A stretch of 64,000 nt of DNA from Flavobacterium poyangense. GTDB taxonomy: Bacteria > Bacteroidota > Bacteroidia > Flavobacteriales > Flavobacteriaceae. The DNA is taken from contig NZ_JAALLN010000022.1 of the NCBI RefSeq assembly GCF_011751075.1, positions 1 through 64,000 on the forward strand. Reading direction: 5' to 3'. How positions within the stretch are numbered: position 1 is the stretch's first letter; every line of letters starts with the position of its first letter. Shown here one piece after another: positions 1-9,257 of this stretch. The position numbers were made by a program, and so were the translations under genes. The notes under the pieces were generated by a model. That model saw nothing but the letters and a program-made list of their open reading frames with translations, had not been told where the DNA came from and did no database searches.

Positions 1-37
1 TCGCTCTAAAGTGGAATCCTGACTATTATTTCTCATC

Positions 38-70
38 GTAACAAAATTTATTAAAATTAAATTTTGTTAC
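38..70. repeat. Perfect 13-bp inverted repeat
   Basis: Positions 38-50 and 58-70 are perfect reverse complements (gtaacaaaattta / taaattttgttac) around a 7-base AT loop. No U-rich tail follows on either strand, so a standard terminator is not clear. It may belong to the unseen gene left of the window. Nothing else is recognised in positions 1-140. Confidence 0.6.
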
Positions 71-141
71 CGAAATAAGTAACCTTTACAGGAATGACAA
101 CTAAGCACCTTCTTGGTAATAACAAACATATGTTCCATAAA

Positions 142-170
142 AAAAACCGGCAATCACTTGCCGGTTTTCT
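142..170 (-). terminator. Rho-independent terminator of the M61 peptidase gene
   Basis: The stem aaccggcaa / ttgccggtt has a short loop and is followed on the minus strand by a run of T. It lies just downstream of the stop codon at 189. Confidence 0.85.
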
Positions 171-188
171 CTATTCAGATTAAAAGGA

Positions 189-2048
189 TTATCCTTTTAA
201 CCATGCGTTTTTAAGTTTCTCTTTTGAAGCATCTGTAGCTTTAAAAGTTTCTGTTTCTTCGTAAGGTAATTTTACGGTTCCTTTTATAGTTTGTTCTACA
301 CCGCCACGTTTGATTTGAAGCGTGATTGCATCGTTATCTTTCCAGTTTTGACTTTCTGTAATTAAATCATAGATGTTAGTTACGGAATAAGGTTTACTGT
401 TTACAGACACTATGATATCACCACCTTTTAAGTTTAGATTTTTGAAAAAATCATTTGATTCAATGTCTGAGCGAACCAGAATTTCTTTTGTTTGTTTGTC
501 AATAGTGATATAAGGAGTTTGCCCTTTTAAGAAAATTTGTCCAGGTTTTTTCTCCATTGTTTTTGTTACACCAACTTTTGCCAAATAAACGTCATAAGGA
601 ATCGGAGTTGTTCCTTGTACATATGCTTTTAAGAATTCTCCAACTTCAGGATAAGTTAATGATGTGATTTTTGCAAAAAGCTCATTGTCATTAAATGGTT
701 TGTCGATACCATATTCATTAGATAATTTATGCATTAAATCAAGAATTCCTCTTTCTCCGTTGCTTTTTTCTCTGATGATGATATCAATACACATACCGAT
801 TAAAGCTCCTTTTTGATATACATTTAAATACTGATCTTTATAAGGTTGGTCTAAAACGTTTGCACTCATTACCGTAAATGACATGGTGTCGTTTAAATGC
901 TTAGACTGTTCTATTTTATCAGCAATACGAGTGTAGAATTCACTTTCGTCAATTAACGCTTGATTGATTTGAAAAAGATTAGCGAAATATTCTGTTACGC
1001 CTTCATACATCCATAAATGTTCTGACATTTTTGGTGCATTATAATCAAAATACTGAATTTCTTTTGAATGGATGGTTAATGGAGTTACAATATGAAAGAA
1101 CTCATGAGAAACCACATCTTTCATAGATTCTACCAGTTTGTCTTTTGGCATTGATTCCGGTAAAACTACCGTTGTTGCTGTAGGATGTTCTAAGGCTCCG
1201 AAACCATGTGCATCATCTTTAGCCATGCTTGATAAATACAATAGAACAGTGTATTTTTTAGTAGAATTTACTTTCCCTAAAAAGTTTTTCTGCGCGGTCA
1301 TCATGGTTTTCATTTCCGGAGTAATACTTTCTGCAGTAAATTTTCCGGTTGGAGAATATACCGCAATTAAAATATCCATTCCGTTTACATTAAAAGTAGT
1401 GTAATCCGGTTTTGAATACATAATTGGATTCTCAACCAAAACAGCATAACGTGGCGTTGTAAATACATCGCTTGTTTTGCTGGCATCTTCGTCTGTCATT
1501 GACGTTGCTCCCCAAAGTGTTTCCGGATGTGTGATGGTCACTTTGTAAGGAACATCTAGTTTATCTTTAAAATAACCTACAAAACCGTGTGTGTTGACCA
1601 TGAAGTTAACTCCTGCGTTGATGTTGGTACCAGCCGGTGAGAAAACATCATCATTACCAAATCCGGTTCCTTTTTCTGTATCAAAAGTATCACCAACCAA
1701 ATAGGTAATTTTTTTTAATGTTTTTGCATTTGAAATAGACCATGAATTATCGTCAATTCTTTTTACGGTCAAAGCGTTTCCTTTAGCATCATAAGCTTTA
1801 AAGTCATCAGAGAATTTACCGTAATTATCAGTAGAATAAGTTCCCGGTACTGTTTTAGGGATGCTGTAAATTACCTCGTCTGTTTTGATTTGTGGAGGCA
1901 TAACTGTTACCAGAACCTTATCGTCTTTTACATCTGTAAGGTTAATGTTAACGTCAACGGTATTTGATTTTGCAGCTCCGGAAGAAGATCCCGTTTTACA
2001 GCTCCATAATGTTATGGCGAGCGCTAAAGTGTAAATTATTTTTTTCAT
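189..2048 (-). CDS. M61 family metallopeptidase with PDZ domain, lipoprotein
   Basis: Predicted zinc aminopeptidase of the glycyl-aminopeptidase (M61) family, 619 residues, probably anchored as a lipoprotein on the periplasmic or outer-membrane side. The N-terminus is a short hydrophobic signal ending in a lipobox-like Cys at residue 17 (LWSC). The catalytic motif HEFFH is at about residues 315-319, with the downstream glutamates of EGVTEYFA (about 349-353) supplying the third zinc ligand. The N-terminal part (about 30-230) fits the M61 beta-domain. A PDZ-like segment (KGGDIIVSVNSKPY) lies at about 540-590. The length is normal for the family. The gene stands alone with its own terminator. 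The family call is secure; the substrate is unknown. Confidence 0.9.
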   Translation of the reverse strand: MKKIIYTLALAITLWSCKTGSSSGAAKSNTVDVNINLTDVKDDKVLVTVMPPQIKTDEVIYSIPKTVPGTYSTDNYGKFSDDFKAYDAKGNALTVKRIDDNSWSISNAKTLKKITYLVGDTFDTEKGTGFGNDDVFSPAGTNINAGVNFMVNTHGFVGYFKDKLDVPYKVTITHPETLWGATSMTDEDASKTSDVFTTPRYAVLVENPIMYSKPDYTTFNVNGMDILIAVYSPTGKFTAESITPEMKTMMTAQKNFLGKVNSTKKYTVLLYLSSMAKDDAHGFGALEHPTATTVVLPESMPKDKLVESMKDVVSHEFFHIVTPLTIHSKEIQYFDYNAPKMSEHLWMYEGVTEYFANLFQINQALIDESEFYTRIADKIEQSKHLNDTMSFTVMSANVLDQPYKDQYLNVYQKGALIGMCIDIIIREKSNGERGILDLMHKLSNEYGIDKPFNDNELFAKITSLTYPEVGEFLKAYVQGTTPIPYDVYLAKVGVTKTMEKKPGQIFLKGQTPYITIDKQTKEILVRSDIESNDFFKNLNLKGGDIIVSVNSKPYSVTNIYDLITESQNWKDNDAITLQIKRGGVEQTIKGTVKLPYEETETFKATDASKEKLKNAWLKG

Positions 2049-2132
2049 TATGTTTGAGTTTAGTTATTTGTGTTTGACTGACAAAATGTAAAAATGTTAC
2101 AGAATTGTGAGTAAACTTATAAAAATAAAAAA

Positions 2133-2158
2133 AAACTCCTGATTTACAGGAGCTTTAT
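2133..2158 (-). terminator. Terminator of the DUF2805 gene
   Basis: The stem ctcctg / caggag (2136-2141 / 2147-2152) is followed by a long T run on the minus strand, three bases past the stop codon of the 2161-2439 gene. Confidence 0.8.
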
Positions 2159-2160
2159 TT

Positions 2161-2439
2161 TTAGTCTAATTTGTTCTTTATATAATATTTGCCATCCAAA
2201 TCTTCATCAAAATCATCAATTTTAACGGGTTTTGGTTTAGGTTTGTTTGCTAAAGCCTTTTTTTTCCACATCTCAAATTTTTCAAGAGGCATCTTCTTCT
2301 TCAAGATTTCCAGTACTTCTTTCTCTGCCAATCCAAATTCTTTTTTTATAATTTCAAATGGATTTTTTTCTTCTAAGGCCAACGAAACCAGCTTTTCCGT
2401 TTGTTCCCAGTTCAATTCTTTGCGGTTACTCTTTTTCAT
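2161..2439 (-). CDS. DUF2805 (TIGR03643-like) small protein
   Basis: A 92-residue, highly charged, lysine-rich protein. The central pattern (NPFEIIKKEFGLAEKEV, then LEKFEMWKKK) matches the small DUF2805/TIGR03643 family as I recall it, whose members have no assigned function. The helix-rich middle resembles a helix-turn-helix-like fold, but this is not demonstrated. No signal peptide or membrane segment is visible. It is a single gene with its own terminator. The family assignment is by motif recall only. Confidence 0.75.
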   Translation of the reverse strand: MKKSNRKELNWEQTEKLVSLALEEKNPFEIIKKEFGLAEKEVLEILKKKMPLEKFEMWKKKALANKPKPKPVKIDDFDEDLDGKYYIKNKLD

Positions 2440-2559
2440 CTCGTGAAAATTAATTCAAAAATAGGTGTTAATGATTAATAGATTGATTTTCAATTTATAT
2501 ATCAATATTAATAAAAAAAATAATTAGTTGGTTCGATCGGGGATATTTTTTTTATGTTT

Positions 2560-3387
2560 TTAGCTGTTTTTTGCTGATCTCGATTCCTGAAAGGGAATAT
2601 GGAGTAAGTTTTTTAATTTGTTGTTTTCTTCCGGCAGCATGTGTGTATCTACGCCATAAATCAAATCTTCTTTCGGAAGAGAGGTAAAAGTTCCGAAAAG
2701 ACGATCCCAAATCGAGAAGATATTTCCGTAGTTACTGTCTGTGTAAGGCAGAACATAATGATGGTGTACCTTGTGCATGTTTGGAGAAACTAAAAAATAG
2801 CTTAAAAAGGCATCTAGTTTTGTTGGCAGAGCGATATTGGCATGAGTAAATTGAGAAGCTACGACGGATAGGGATTGATATAAAAACACCATCCACATTG
2901 GACTTCCAACCAGTAAAACACCAAGTGTAGTAAATACAAAACGAATTACACTTTCTCCCGGATGATGTCTGTTGGCACTTGTAGTGTCAATCCAAGTATC
3001 GGTATGATGAATTAGGTGAAAACGCCAGAAGAATTTTACTTTATGCTGCACAAAATGGGCTAAATAGGCCCCAATTAAGTCCAGTAACAGCAATCCAATG
3101 ATGGTGTAGAGTACGATCGGAATTTCGGGGAGCCAGTTTAAAAGTCCAAAATGATGTTCGGTTGTCCAATTGGCAGTCTGAATTAGAATAAAGGCCAGAA
3201 TAAAATTGACAATAATGGTAGTAAAGGTGAAAAAGAAATTGATACCGGCGTGATTCCATTTTTTATATTTCATCTGAAATAACGGAAAGGTATTCTCAAT
3301 TATCCAAAATAAGGTTATTCCTCCAATCAGAATTAAGCTTCGGTGGGAAGAGGGAATCGTGCTAAAATAGGCTATTATTTCGTTCAT
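2560..3387 (-). CDS. Sterol desaturase / fatty acid hydroxylase superfamily membrane protein
   Basis: Integral membrane di-iron oxygenase-type protein of 275 residues. Several hydrophobic segments occupy about residues 15-120. The histidine clusters of the superfamily follow in order: HFVQH, then HLIHH, then HH in ANRHHPG, then HKVHHHY near residue 205. These bind the diiron centre in known fatty acid hydroxylases. Residues after the last cluster (NYGNIFSIWDRLFGT) are also typical. The substrate (lipid, sterol-like or carotenoid) cannot be read from sequence. The gene is monocistronic. Confidence 0.88.
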   Translation of the reverse strand: MNEIIAYFSTIPSSHRSLILIGGITLFWIIENTFPLFQMKYKKWNHAGINFFFTFTTIIVNFILAFILIQTANWTTEHHFGLLNWLPEIPIVLYTIIGLLLLDLIGAYLAHFVQHKVKFFWRFHLIHHTDTWIDTTSANRHHPGESVIRFVFTTLGVLLVGSPMWMVFLYQSLSVVASQFTHANIALPTKLDAFLSYFLVSPNMHKVHHHYVLPYTDSNYGNIFSIWDRLFGTFTSLPKEDLIYGVDTHMLPEENNKLKNLLHIPFQESRSAKNS

Positions 3388-3458
3388 GATTCTTATAAGT
3401 ATTTTATCAAATTTAAGTAATTTATTGATACTCTTTTGAATAAAGTTCTTTCAACCTC

Positions 3459-3558
3459 TGTCATTCCGAAGAATAGGGAATCACACCTGAAACTCCGCGA
3501 AGAAATTTTCTAATCTTTGTCGAATTACTAGTGTGATTCCCCATTCTTCGGAATGACA
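3459..3558. repeat. REP-like palindromic intergenic element, copy 1
   Basis: The 28-base arms 3459-3486 and 3531-3558 are complementary at 27 of 28 positions around a 44-base centre containing taatctttgtcgaattacta. The same centre recurs in copies at 23,039-23,140 and 32,474-32,574. The arm sequence differs between copies but pairs within each copy. The gap 3388-3775 holds this element, a partial copy at about 3589-3641, and no credible gene. Confidence 0.85.
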
Positions 3559-3588
3559 AAAAAAGTAGCTTAAGTTGTTTAATGTTGC

Positions 3589-3641
3589 TAATCGTTGTCG
3601 AATACTGGATGCGATTTCTCCTAAAGTCGAAATTGACATAA
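3589..3641. repeat. Partial copy of the REP-like element
   Basis: This contains the centre (aatcgttgtcgaata) and one right arm (gatttctcctaaagtcgaaat). That arm matches the right arm of the 23 kb copy rather than that of the adjacent copy 1. No left arm is found. Confidence 0.65.
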
Positions 3642-3775
3642 AAAAACAACTAAACTAGAGGATTGTTTGACTTTGTAATAAGTTAAAGTGTAAACATAAA
3701 AAAAGAGAAAAACGAAGGCATTAACTTCACTTTTCTCTTTTATGTAATGTAGTAGTAGGTGTAATTTATCTACTA

Positions 3776-4018
3776 CTATGATTTTTTTATGAGACTGATA
3801 ATAAACAGTAGAATCCAGGCACCTCCGGCAGCTATAATAATTTGCCACAACAGGCCTCCGCCACCAATACCAAGTTTAGCTGCCAGCCATCCGCCAAAGA
3901 TTCCACCAATAATACCAACGATAATATTGCCAAAAAGACCAAAACCTCCGCCTTTCCACAACTGACCTGCTAACCATCCTGAGATTGCTCCGATAAGTAA
4001 AAAATATAAAAAGTCCAT
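3776..4018 (-). CDS. GlsB/YeaQ/YmgE family small membrane protein
   Basis: An 80-residue, glycine-rich, very hydrophobic protein with three apparent membrane segments. The repeated pattern GxxxGxLAGQLWKGGGFGLFGN followed by IIVGIIGGIFGGWLAA is diagnostic of the transglycosylase-associated (YeaQ/YmgE) family, whose members are stress-induced inner-membrane proteins of unclear function. Glycine-zipper spacing is visible through the middle helix. It lies 44 bp downstream of the aquaporin gene on the same strand, but the two are probably not functionally linked. Confidence 0.9.
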   Translation of the reverse strand: MDFLYFLLIGAISGWLAGQLWKGGGFGLFGNIIVGIIGGIFGGWLAAKLGIGGGGLLWQIIIAAGGAWILLFIISLIKKS

Positions 4019-4062
4019 AAGTTTATGTTTTTATAATTATTAATTGATTTTGGATGCTTGTT

Positions 4063-4770
4063 TTACGCTTTGTCGTGATTCTGCAGTAAGGTTTTGTATA
4101 TAAATCCTGCGACGATGGCTCCCAATATCGGGGCTACCCAGAATAACCAAACTTGAGATAACGGTTCTCCACCAACAAAAACAGCCTGAGATAAAGATCT
4201 GGCAGGATTTACGGAAGTATTTGTGATTGGAATACTAATTAAATGAATTAATGTTAGTGCCAGACCAATTGCAACCCCGGCGAATTTTCCGTTGGCAAAT
4301 TTATCTGTAGCACCCAAAATTACCAGTAGGAAAAATAAAGTCAAAACAAATTCAGCTATGAAGGCTGATTGCAAAGTATAGCCATCAGGAGAAAAGGCTC
4401 CAAATCCGTTTGAGGCAAAGGCACCGGCTTTTGTATTGTCGATTGCAAAACCGGCTTTTCCCGATGCAATAGTAAACAAGGTACCTGCGGCAGCAAGTGC
4501 TCCAACGCATTGTGCAATGATATAAGGAACAAGGTCTTTTGCAGGAAATCTGCCTCCGGCCCATAAACCGAATGAAACTGCAGGATTAAAATGTCCGCCT
4601 GAAATATGTCCAACAGCATAAGCCATTGTCAGGACGGTAAGACCAAAGGCAAGTGCTACACCAGCAAATCCAATTCCTAAGTCAGGAATTCCGGCTGCAA
4701 AAATGGCACTACCACAACCTCCAAAAACAAGCCAATAAGTTCCGAAGAACTCTGCAAATAATTTTTTCAT
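4063..4770 (-). CDS. aqpZ: Aquaporin Z-type water channel
   Basis: MIP-family channel of 235 residues, a typical aquaporin length. The two NPA boxes are HFNPAVS (residues 62-64) and SVNPARS (residues 188-190). The arginine right after the second NPA and a histidine at about 176 (TLIHLIS) match the narrow water-selective filter of AqpZ rather than the wider glycerol-facilitator filter. Six hydrophobic membrane segments are visible. It should mediate water flux across the inner membrane. It could be cotranscribed with the downstream 3776-4018 gene and the upstream DoxX-like gene (30 bp gap). Confidence 0.93.
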   Translation of the reverse strand: MKKLFAEFFGTYWLVFGGCGSAIFAAGIPDLGIGFAGVALAFGLTVLTMAYAVGHISGGHFNPAVSFGLWAGGRFPAKDLVPYIIAQCVGALAAAGTLFTIASGKAGFAIDNTKAGAFASNGFGAFSPDGYTLQSAFIAEFVLTLFFLLVILGATDKFANGKFAGVAIGLALTLIHLISIPITNTSVNPARSLSQAVFVGGEPLSQVWLFWVAPILGAIVAGFIYKTLLQNHDKA

Positions 4771-4800
4771 AGTTAAATAATTTTAATTAATATTTAGTTG

Positions 4801-5157
4801 TTAACGGGTATATACATACGCCCATAAAATCAATGCGACTTGTAAGGGCAAGCGTATTAATAGAATGAAATTTAACAAAGAAAAACCCTTTTTGCTCTTT
4901 TGAAACATATACCAATTGGCAGGAAATACAGCAATTAACAAAGCTATAATTCCCCAAGCAGCAATAACTGTTGAAAAAGGAAGGGTGAGGAGGATGCCCA
5001 GAATAATTTCGGCAGCTCCACTTAAACTATTTAATAATTTGGGGTTCTGAAAATAAGGGGGAATGATGGTAATGTACATTCCCGGGTTTTTAAAATGATT
5101 GATTCCGGCAATTATATATAGAAAAGCCATTAGATATAAATGCCAAGGTAAATTCAT
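4801..5157 (-). CDS. DoxX-like small membrane protein
   Basis: A 118-residue membrane protein with about four hydrophobic helices. The N-terminal AGINHFKNPGMYITIIPPYF and the following LSGAAEIILGILL are typical of the DoxX/MauE-like superfamily, annotated in many Bacteroidota as DoxX family. Function is unknown; relatives are proposed to act in redox or quinone-linked membrane processes. It sits directly upstream of aqpZ on the same strand. Confidence 0.8.
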   Translation of the reverse strand: MNLPWHLYLMAFLYIIAGINHFKNPGMYITIIPPYFQNPKLLNSLSGAAEIILGILLTLPFSTVIAAWGIIALLIAVFPANWYMFQKSKKGFSLLNFILLIRLPLQVALILWAYVYTR

Positions 5158-5245
5158 GATATCACTTGTTTATCACGAATTTATAAAAAAATTAACAAAT
5201 ATTGTATTATATTAAGTTCTTTTTTTTGGAACTATATAAAATCGA

Positions 5246-6142
5246 TTACTTTTTGCCTTTGAAATTTACATTCATTATAATGATCGCCAGTATGATTAAA
5301 ACAATACCAACCCATTGTAAAAAGATTACTTTTTCATCCAGTAAAACATAAGCCATCATTACGGAAACAGGAAGTTCAAGTGCAGAAACGATACTTCCTA
5401 AACCAATTCCTGTTAGAGGGAAACCAGCATTCATTAACATCGGCGGAATAATGGTTCCGAATAAAGATAATATAATTCCCCATTTCAGGAAAATTGCAAG
5501 GTTAAAAGGAGTTACCTGAGTAAAAAAGGCAAAAGAGAATACAATTACAGCACCACCCATAAGCATGTACAAACTACGTTGTGCAGATGAAATTCCGGTT
5601 GCAACACGATTTGCAGTAAACATGGTTGTGGTAAAAGAAGCAGCTGCCATAGCGCCCCATGCCATACCTCTCCAGTCAAGTGCTACTTCGTTGTGTATAA
5701 TATTGGTTGCTAAAACAGTTCCCAGCAGTACAATAAATACGGCGATAACTTTTTGTTTTGAAGGTAATTTTTTTTCTAAAATCATTTCAAGTAAAACCCC
5801 CATCCAAACGGTTTGCATTAACAAAACAATACCAATTGAAACCGGAATATACTTTACAGCAAGGTAGTAGAATAAACTGGTCATCCCCAAAGAAGTTCCG
5901 GCTGTCATCAGACTAATGATGTTTTTGGATGTTGCTTTTACAACGCTTTCTTTGTTTTTGACCTTCTGAAATGCATTAATAAGTAAAATACCAATTATAC
6001 CCAATACAAATTGTGAAGTGGTAACTTCGGCAGTGGTATAGCCTTCTGAGTATGCCATTTTTACAAAAGTGGCTAACATTCCGTATGTTGTAGCACCAAT
6101 TGCAACTAAAAATACTCCTTTTAATACATTATTTTGTAACAT
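5246..6142 (-). CDS. EamA/DMT family transporter
   Basis: A 298-residue membrane protein with about ten hydrophobic segments and the internal duplication of the drug/metabolite transporter superfamily. Each half has a typical EamA pattern, for example MTSLFYYLAVKYIPVSIGIVLL in the first half and LGSIVSALELPVSVMMAYVLLDE in the second. The short basic C-terminus suits a cytosolic end. The substrate cannot be predicted. It has no close partner genes. Confidence 0.9.
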   Translation of the reverse strand: MLQNNVLKGVFLVAIGATTYGMLATFVKMAYSEGYTTAEVTTSQFVLGIIGILLINAFQKVKNKESVVKATSKNIISLMTAGTSLGMTSLFYYLAVKYIPVSIGIVLLMQTVWMGVLLEMILEKKLPSKQKVIAVFIVLLGTVLATNIIHNEVALDWRGMAWGAMAAASFTTTMFTANRVATGISSAQRSLYMLMGGAVIVFSFAFFTQVTPFNLAIFLKWGIILSLFGTIIPPMLMNAGFPLTGIGLGSIVSALELPVSVMMAYVLLDEKVIFLQWVGIVLIILAIIIMNVNFKGKK

Positions 6143-6292
6143 CCTAACTTGTTTAGTTTAAAAAATTAAAGCCGGCAAAGGTAAGCTATTTTGTTTAAGA
6201 TTTAGTGTTAAAACTTCAAAAACCTTGTCATTGCTGTAATTTTAGCATTTGTTTTGGTGCTAAAATTGTGGAATTGAGGGAAAGTAGAAACG

Positions 6293-6332
6293 AAAAAACC
6301 ACCAAAAGAATTTTCCTTTGGTGGTTTTTTTA
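6293..6332 (-). terminator. Strong terminator after the PPIase operon
   Basis: An A-tract/T-tract-flanked stem, accaccaaaag / ctttggtggt, with U runs on both strands. It lies just past the stop codon at 6351 and probably ends the nrnA-gldI-PPIase-PPIase operon. Confidence 0.88.
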
Positions 6333-6350
6333 TATAAATCTCTGTGGCAA

Positions 6351-7490
6351 TTATTTCACAGGCTGATTGTTGTACGTTTCGATTTCGAAAATTAAAGTAG
6401 CATTTGGCGGAATCACACCTCCGGCACCTTTTTCTCCATAGGCTAAATTAGAAGGAAGAAAGAAGATTGCTTTTTCTCCGTCAGTCATCATGTCTAATGC
6501 TTCAATAAAACCCGGTATCATTCCGTCTTTTTTACCTACTGCAAACGGAAAGGCCTGATATCCTTTTTGCGCATCTCTGTTAGCGTCATATTTGCCATAC
6601 GCTTTTGCTACATTGGCAATGCTGCTGTCAAAAAGATTTCCGTCTTCAAAATAACCGGCATAGTGAAAATAGATGTTAGACCCTTCAGGAGATTTTACTC
6701 CGGAACCTTTTTGTGTGATTTTATATTTTAAACCGGAAGCTGTTGCAGTTGCTGTAGCTTTAGTTGCTGCAAAGTAAGCCGCTTTTTCGGCAATTACTTT
6801 TTGGTTTTCGGCTTTTTTAGCTTCTCCTTTTTTAGCATCATCGCTGATTACTTTTAAAGCATCAAATTTCTTGGCTGCAGCACCTTTGCGGGCGATTGTA
6901 ATTTTTGTCATGATATCATCCTGAACTATTTTGTTCACAACGTCCATTCCTGAAACTACGTGACCGAAAATGGTGTGTTTTCCATTCAACCAAGGCGTAT
7001 CTTTATGTGTGATAAAAAACTGACTTCCGTTGGTAGCCGGACCTGAATTGGCCATAGCCAAAACGCCGCCTTTTTCAAATTTTAAATCGTCTACGAATTC
7101 GTCTTTAAAGGCAAATCCGGGACCACCTGTACCGTTTCCGTCCGGATCACCACCCTGAATCATAAAATCGTTGATAACTCTATGGAATTTTAATCCGTCA
7201 TAAAATGGTTTTCCTTTTAGTTTTTCCACTTTCATATTAGGATTTTTTCCTTCAGCTAAAGTAATAAAGTTAGCGACTGTTACCGGAGCTTTTACATACT
7301 CTAATGACAAAACGATGGTTCCTTTAGTGGTCTCAATTGTTGCAAAAATTCCTTCGGCAGCCGTTGTTGCTTTAGGAGCTACTTTTGTTGTAGCCGTTTT
7401 TGCAGCTGGTTTTGCGGCCGGTTTTTTTGTCGCTTGTGCCTGAATATTAACTACTGCCAGACAGAATAAGAATAGAAGTTTAAATTTCAT
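6351..7490 (-). CDS. Cyclophilin-FKBP fusion peptidyl-prolyl isomerase, secreted
   Basis: A 379-residue exported protein. The signal peptide ends near residue 19 (VNIQAQA) and is followed by a Lys/Ala/Pro/Thr-rich linker. Residues about 47-205 are a cyclophilin domain with the active-site strings FHRVINDFMIQGGD and GSQFFITH. After a charged helical linker (about 205-250), residues about 250-376 are an FKBP domain (IYFHYAGYFEDGNLFDSS, MIPGFIEAL, AYGEKGAGGVIPPNA). Such two-fold fusions assist proline-limited folding in the periplasm. It is the last gene of a four-gene operon and appears to be a duplicate of its upstream neighbour, but lacks that neighbour's lipobox. Confidence 0.92.
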   Translation of the reverse strand: MKFKLLFLFCLAVVNIQAQATKKPAAKPAAKTATTKVAPKATTAAEGIFATIETTKGTIVLSLEYVKAPVTVANFITLAEGKNPNMKVEKLKGKPFYDGLKFHRVINDFMIQGGDPDGNGTGGPGFAFKDEFVDDLKFEKGGVLAMANSGPATNGSQFFITHKDTPWLNGKHTIFGHVVSGMDVVNKIVQDDIMTKITIARKGAAAKKFDALKVISDDAKKGEAKKAENQKVIAEKAAYFAATKATATATASGLKYKITQKGSGVKSPEGSNIYFHYAGYFEDGNLFDSSIANVAKAYGKYDANRDAQKGYQAFPFAVGKKDGMIPGFIEALDMMTDGEKAIFFLPSNLAYGEKGAGGVIPPNATLIFEIETYNNQPVK

Positions 7491-7517
7491 CGTATTTAGA
7501 ATTTAAGTCTATATTAG

Positions 7518-8594
7518 TTATTGTGGTTTCTCTAATAATTGAATTTCGAAAATGATATTCGCATTTGGTGGAATAACCCCTCCGGCTCCGGTTTCTCCGT
7601 AAGCTAAATGTGATGGAATGAAAAGAACGGCTTTATCTCCAAAAGAAAGTTGCTCGATTCCTTCAATAAATCCAGGAATCATACCGTCTTTGCGACCTGC
7701 CTGAAATGGAATTGGCTGGTAACCTTTTGCTTCTGCTCTTGCCTGATCAAACTTTCCGAATGTTTTACAAACTTCTTCTACGCTGCTGTCAAATAAGGTT
7801 CCGTCTTCTAAGAATCCTGCATAATGAATGTACAATTGTGCTCCTGTTGCAGGTTTTTTACCGGTACCTTTTTCTGTGATAATGTATTCTAAACCAGTAC
7901 TTGTTTTAGTAGCTTTTGGTTTTAAAGAAGCATAATAAGCTACTTTTTCTTTTTGAACTCCTGCGTATTTACTTTTTTCTTTCGCTATTTCTGAAAAATA
8001 ATCGTGAAATACTTTTACGGCATCAAACTTTTTTGCTGCCTCACCATTTCTGATAATTGTAATAGTTGTGATATTATCGTTTTGAACAATTTTATTAACG
8101 ACATCCATTCCTTTATCCACTACGTGACCAAAAATCGTATGTTTTCCTTCTAACCACGGAGTCTCAACATGTGTGATGAAAAATTGACTGCTATTTGTTC
8201 CGGGCCCATTATTTGCCATTGCTAAAACACCGCCTTTGTCAAATTTTAAATCAGAGAACTCATCCTTAAATTTGTATCCTGTATCGCCTGAACCAGTTCC
8301 CAGAGGATCACCGGTTTGGATCATAAAATCAGCAATAACACGGTGGAATTTTAATCCATCAAAAAAAGGTTTCTTTTTAAGGTTTTCATCCGTTACAAAT
8401 TCATTTTTGCCTTCAGCTAATGTTATAAAATTGGCAACTGTTATGGGTGCTTTTTTATAATCTAATTCTACAATGATACTTCCTTTATTTGTTTCAATTT
8501 CAGCGTATAAACCATCTGGTAAGTCACTGTGTTTGTCTTTACAAGAATAAAACGAGGTAGCGGCTAATAGTAATATTAAAATACTCTTTTTCAT
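7518..8594 (-). CDS. Cyclophilin-FKBP fusion peptidyl-prolyl isomerase, lipoprotein
   Basis: A 358-residue paralogue of the 6351-7490 product with the same domain order: cyclophilin (about 30-190, with FHRVIADFMIQTGD and SSQFFITH), linker, then FKBP (about 230-355, with LYIHYAGFLEDGTLFDSS and AYGETGAGGVIPPNA). The N-terminus ends in a lipobox-like FYSC, Cys 18, so it is probably membrane anchored, unlike the downstream copy. The gap to that copy is 27 bp and to gldI 16 bp, both consistent with one operon. Confidence 0.92.
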   Translation of the reverse strand: MKKSILILLLAATSFYSCKDKHSDLPDGLYAEIETNKGSIIVELDYKKAPITVANFITLAEGKNEFVTDENLKKKPFFDGLKFHRVIADFMIQTGDPLGTGSGDTGYKFKDEFSDLKFDKGGVLAMANNGPGTNSSQFFITHVETPWLEGKHTIFGHVVDKGMDVVNKIVQNDNITTITIIRNGEAAKKFDAVKVFHDYFSEIAKEKSKYAGVQKEKVAYYASLKPKATKTSTGLEYIITEKGTGKKPATGAQLYIHYAGFLEDGTLFDSSVEEVCKTFGKFDQARAEAKGYQPIPFQAGRKDGMIPGFIEGIEQLSFGDKAVLFIPSHLAYGETGAGGVIPPNANIIFEIQLLEKPQ

Positions 8595-8610
8595 TTTTTT
8601 AATGTTGTTT

Positions 8611-9252
8611 TTACGGGTTTAAAGTGTCTTTTTTAGTCTGAACTGTTGGCTTTGGAGCTACCGGTTTCGGAGTTTGTGTACTCGGAGTCGTTGCTTTTGG
8701 CGCTTCTTCAGGTGTGAAATTTCTTAAGGTAACGGTGCAAATTAAGGATTGATTAGGTCCTATTTTTTTATTGTCTCCATGATAACCATATGCGATATGT
8801 GATGGAAATAAGAAGTTTACAGTTTCGTTTTTACGCATCAGTTTTATACCATCGCGCAATCCCATCATGATCTCTTGTTTGTCTACATGATAGGTTTGTG
8901 GACCAAGTTCAGCTTCAGGGTAGATAATTTTGCCCTGAATATCTTTTATTTCCAGATTGTAATAGGCAATATCTCCTCTTTTTGGTCGTAAAGTATCAAT
9001 GAGATTTTGCTCCTCATAGGCGTACCAATATCCTTTTTGTGAAGCAAAATACTTTACTTTAGGATTGCTTTTGATTATTTTCTTTATGATATCTTCTTCG
9101 CTGGCAACTAATTTTTTGTTCCGATCAGCTGATTTTTTCATGAAAGTACCCGAAGCCCTAGAAATAGGTCTTCTGGCTTCTTCGTGTTGCTTACAGCCTA
9201 CCAATAAAACGGCAAAAAGTAGGGCACAGCTGCTTAGTTTTAAGTAGTTCAT
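8611..9252 (-). CDS. gldI: Gliding motility-associated peptidyl-prolyl isomerase GldI
   Basis: A 213-residue lipoprotein (signal ending LLVGC, Cys 20) with one FKBP domain at about residues 85-180 (PQTYHVDKQEIMMGLRDGIK, PSHIAYGYHG) and a proline/threonine/lysine-rich C-terminal tail. The size and the conserved N-terminal segment (VKYFASQKGYWYAYEEQN) match GldI of flavobacteria, a lipoprotein needed for gliding. It is probably a folding factor for the motility/type IX secretion machinery. The start is 5 bp after the nrnA stop, indicating tight coupling. Clustering with two other FKBP proteins is notable. Confidence 0.88.
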   Translation of the reverse strand: MNYLKLSSCALLFAVLLVGCKQHEEARRPISRASGTFMKKSADRNKKLVASEEDIIKKIIKSNPKVKYFASQKGYWYAYEEQNLIDTLRPKRGDIAYYNLEIKDIQGKIIYPEAELGPQTYHVDKQEIMMGLRDGIKLMRKNETVNFLFPSHIAYGYHGDNKKIGPNQSLICTVTLRNFTPEEAPKATTPSTQTPKPVAPKPTVQTKKDTLNP

Positions 9253-9257
9253 ATAGG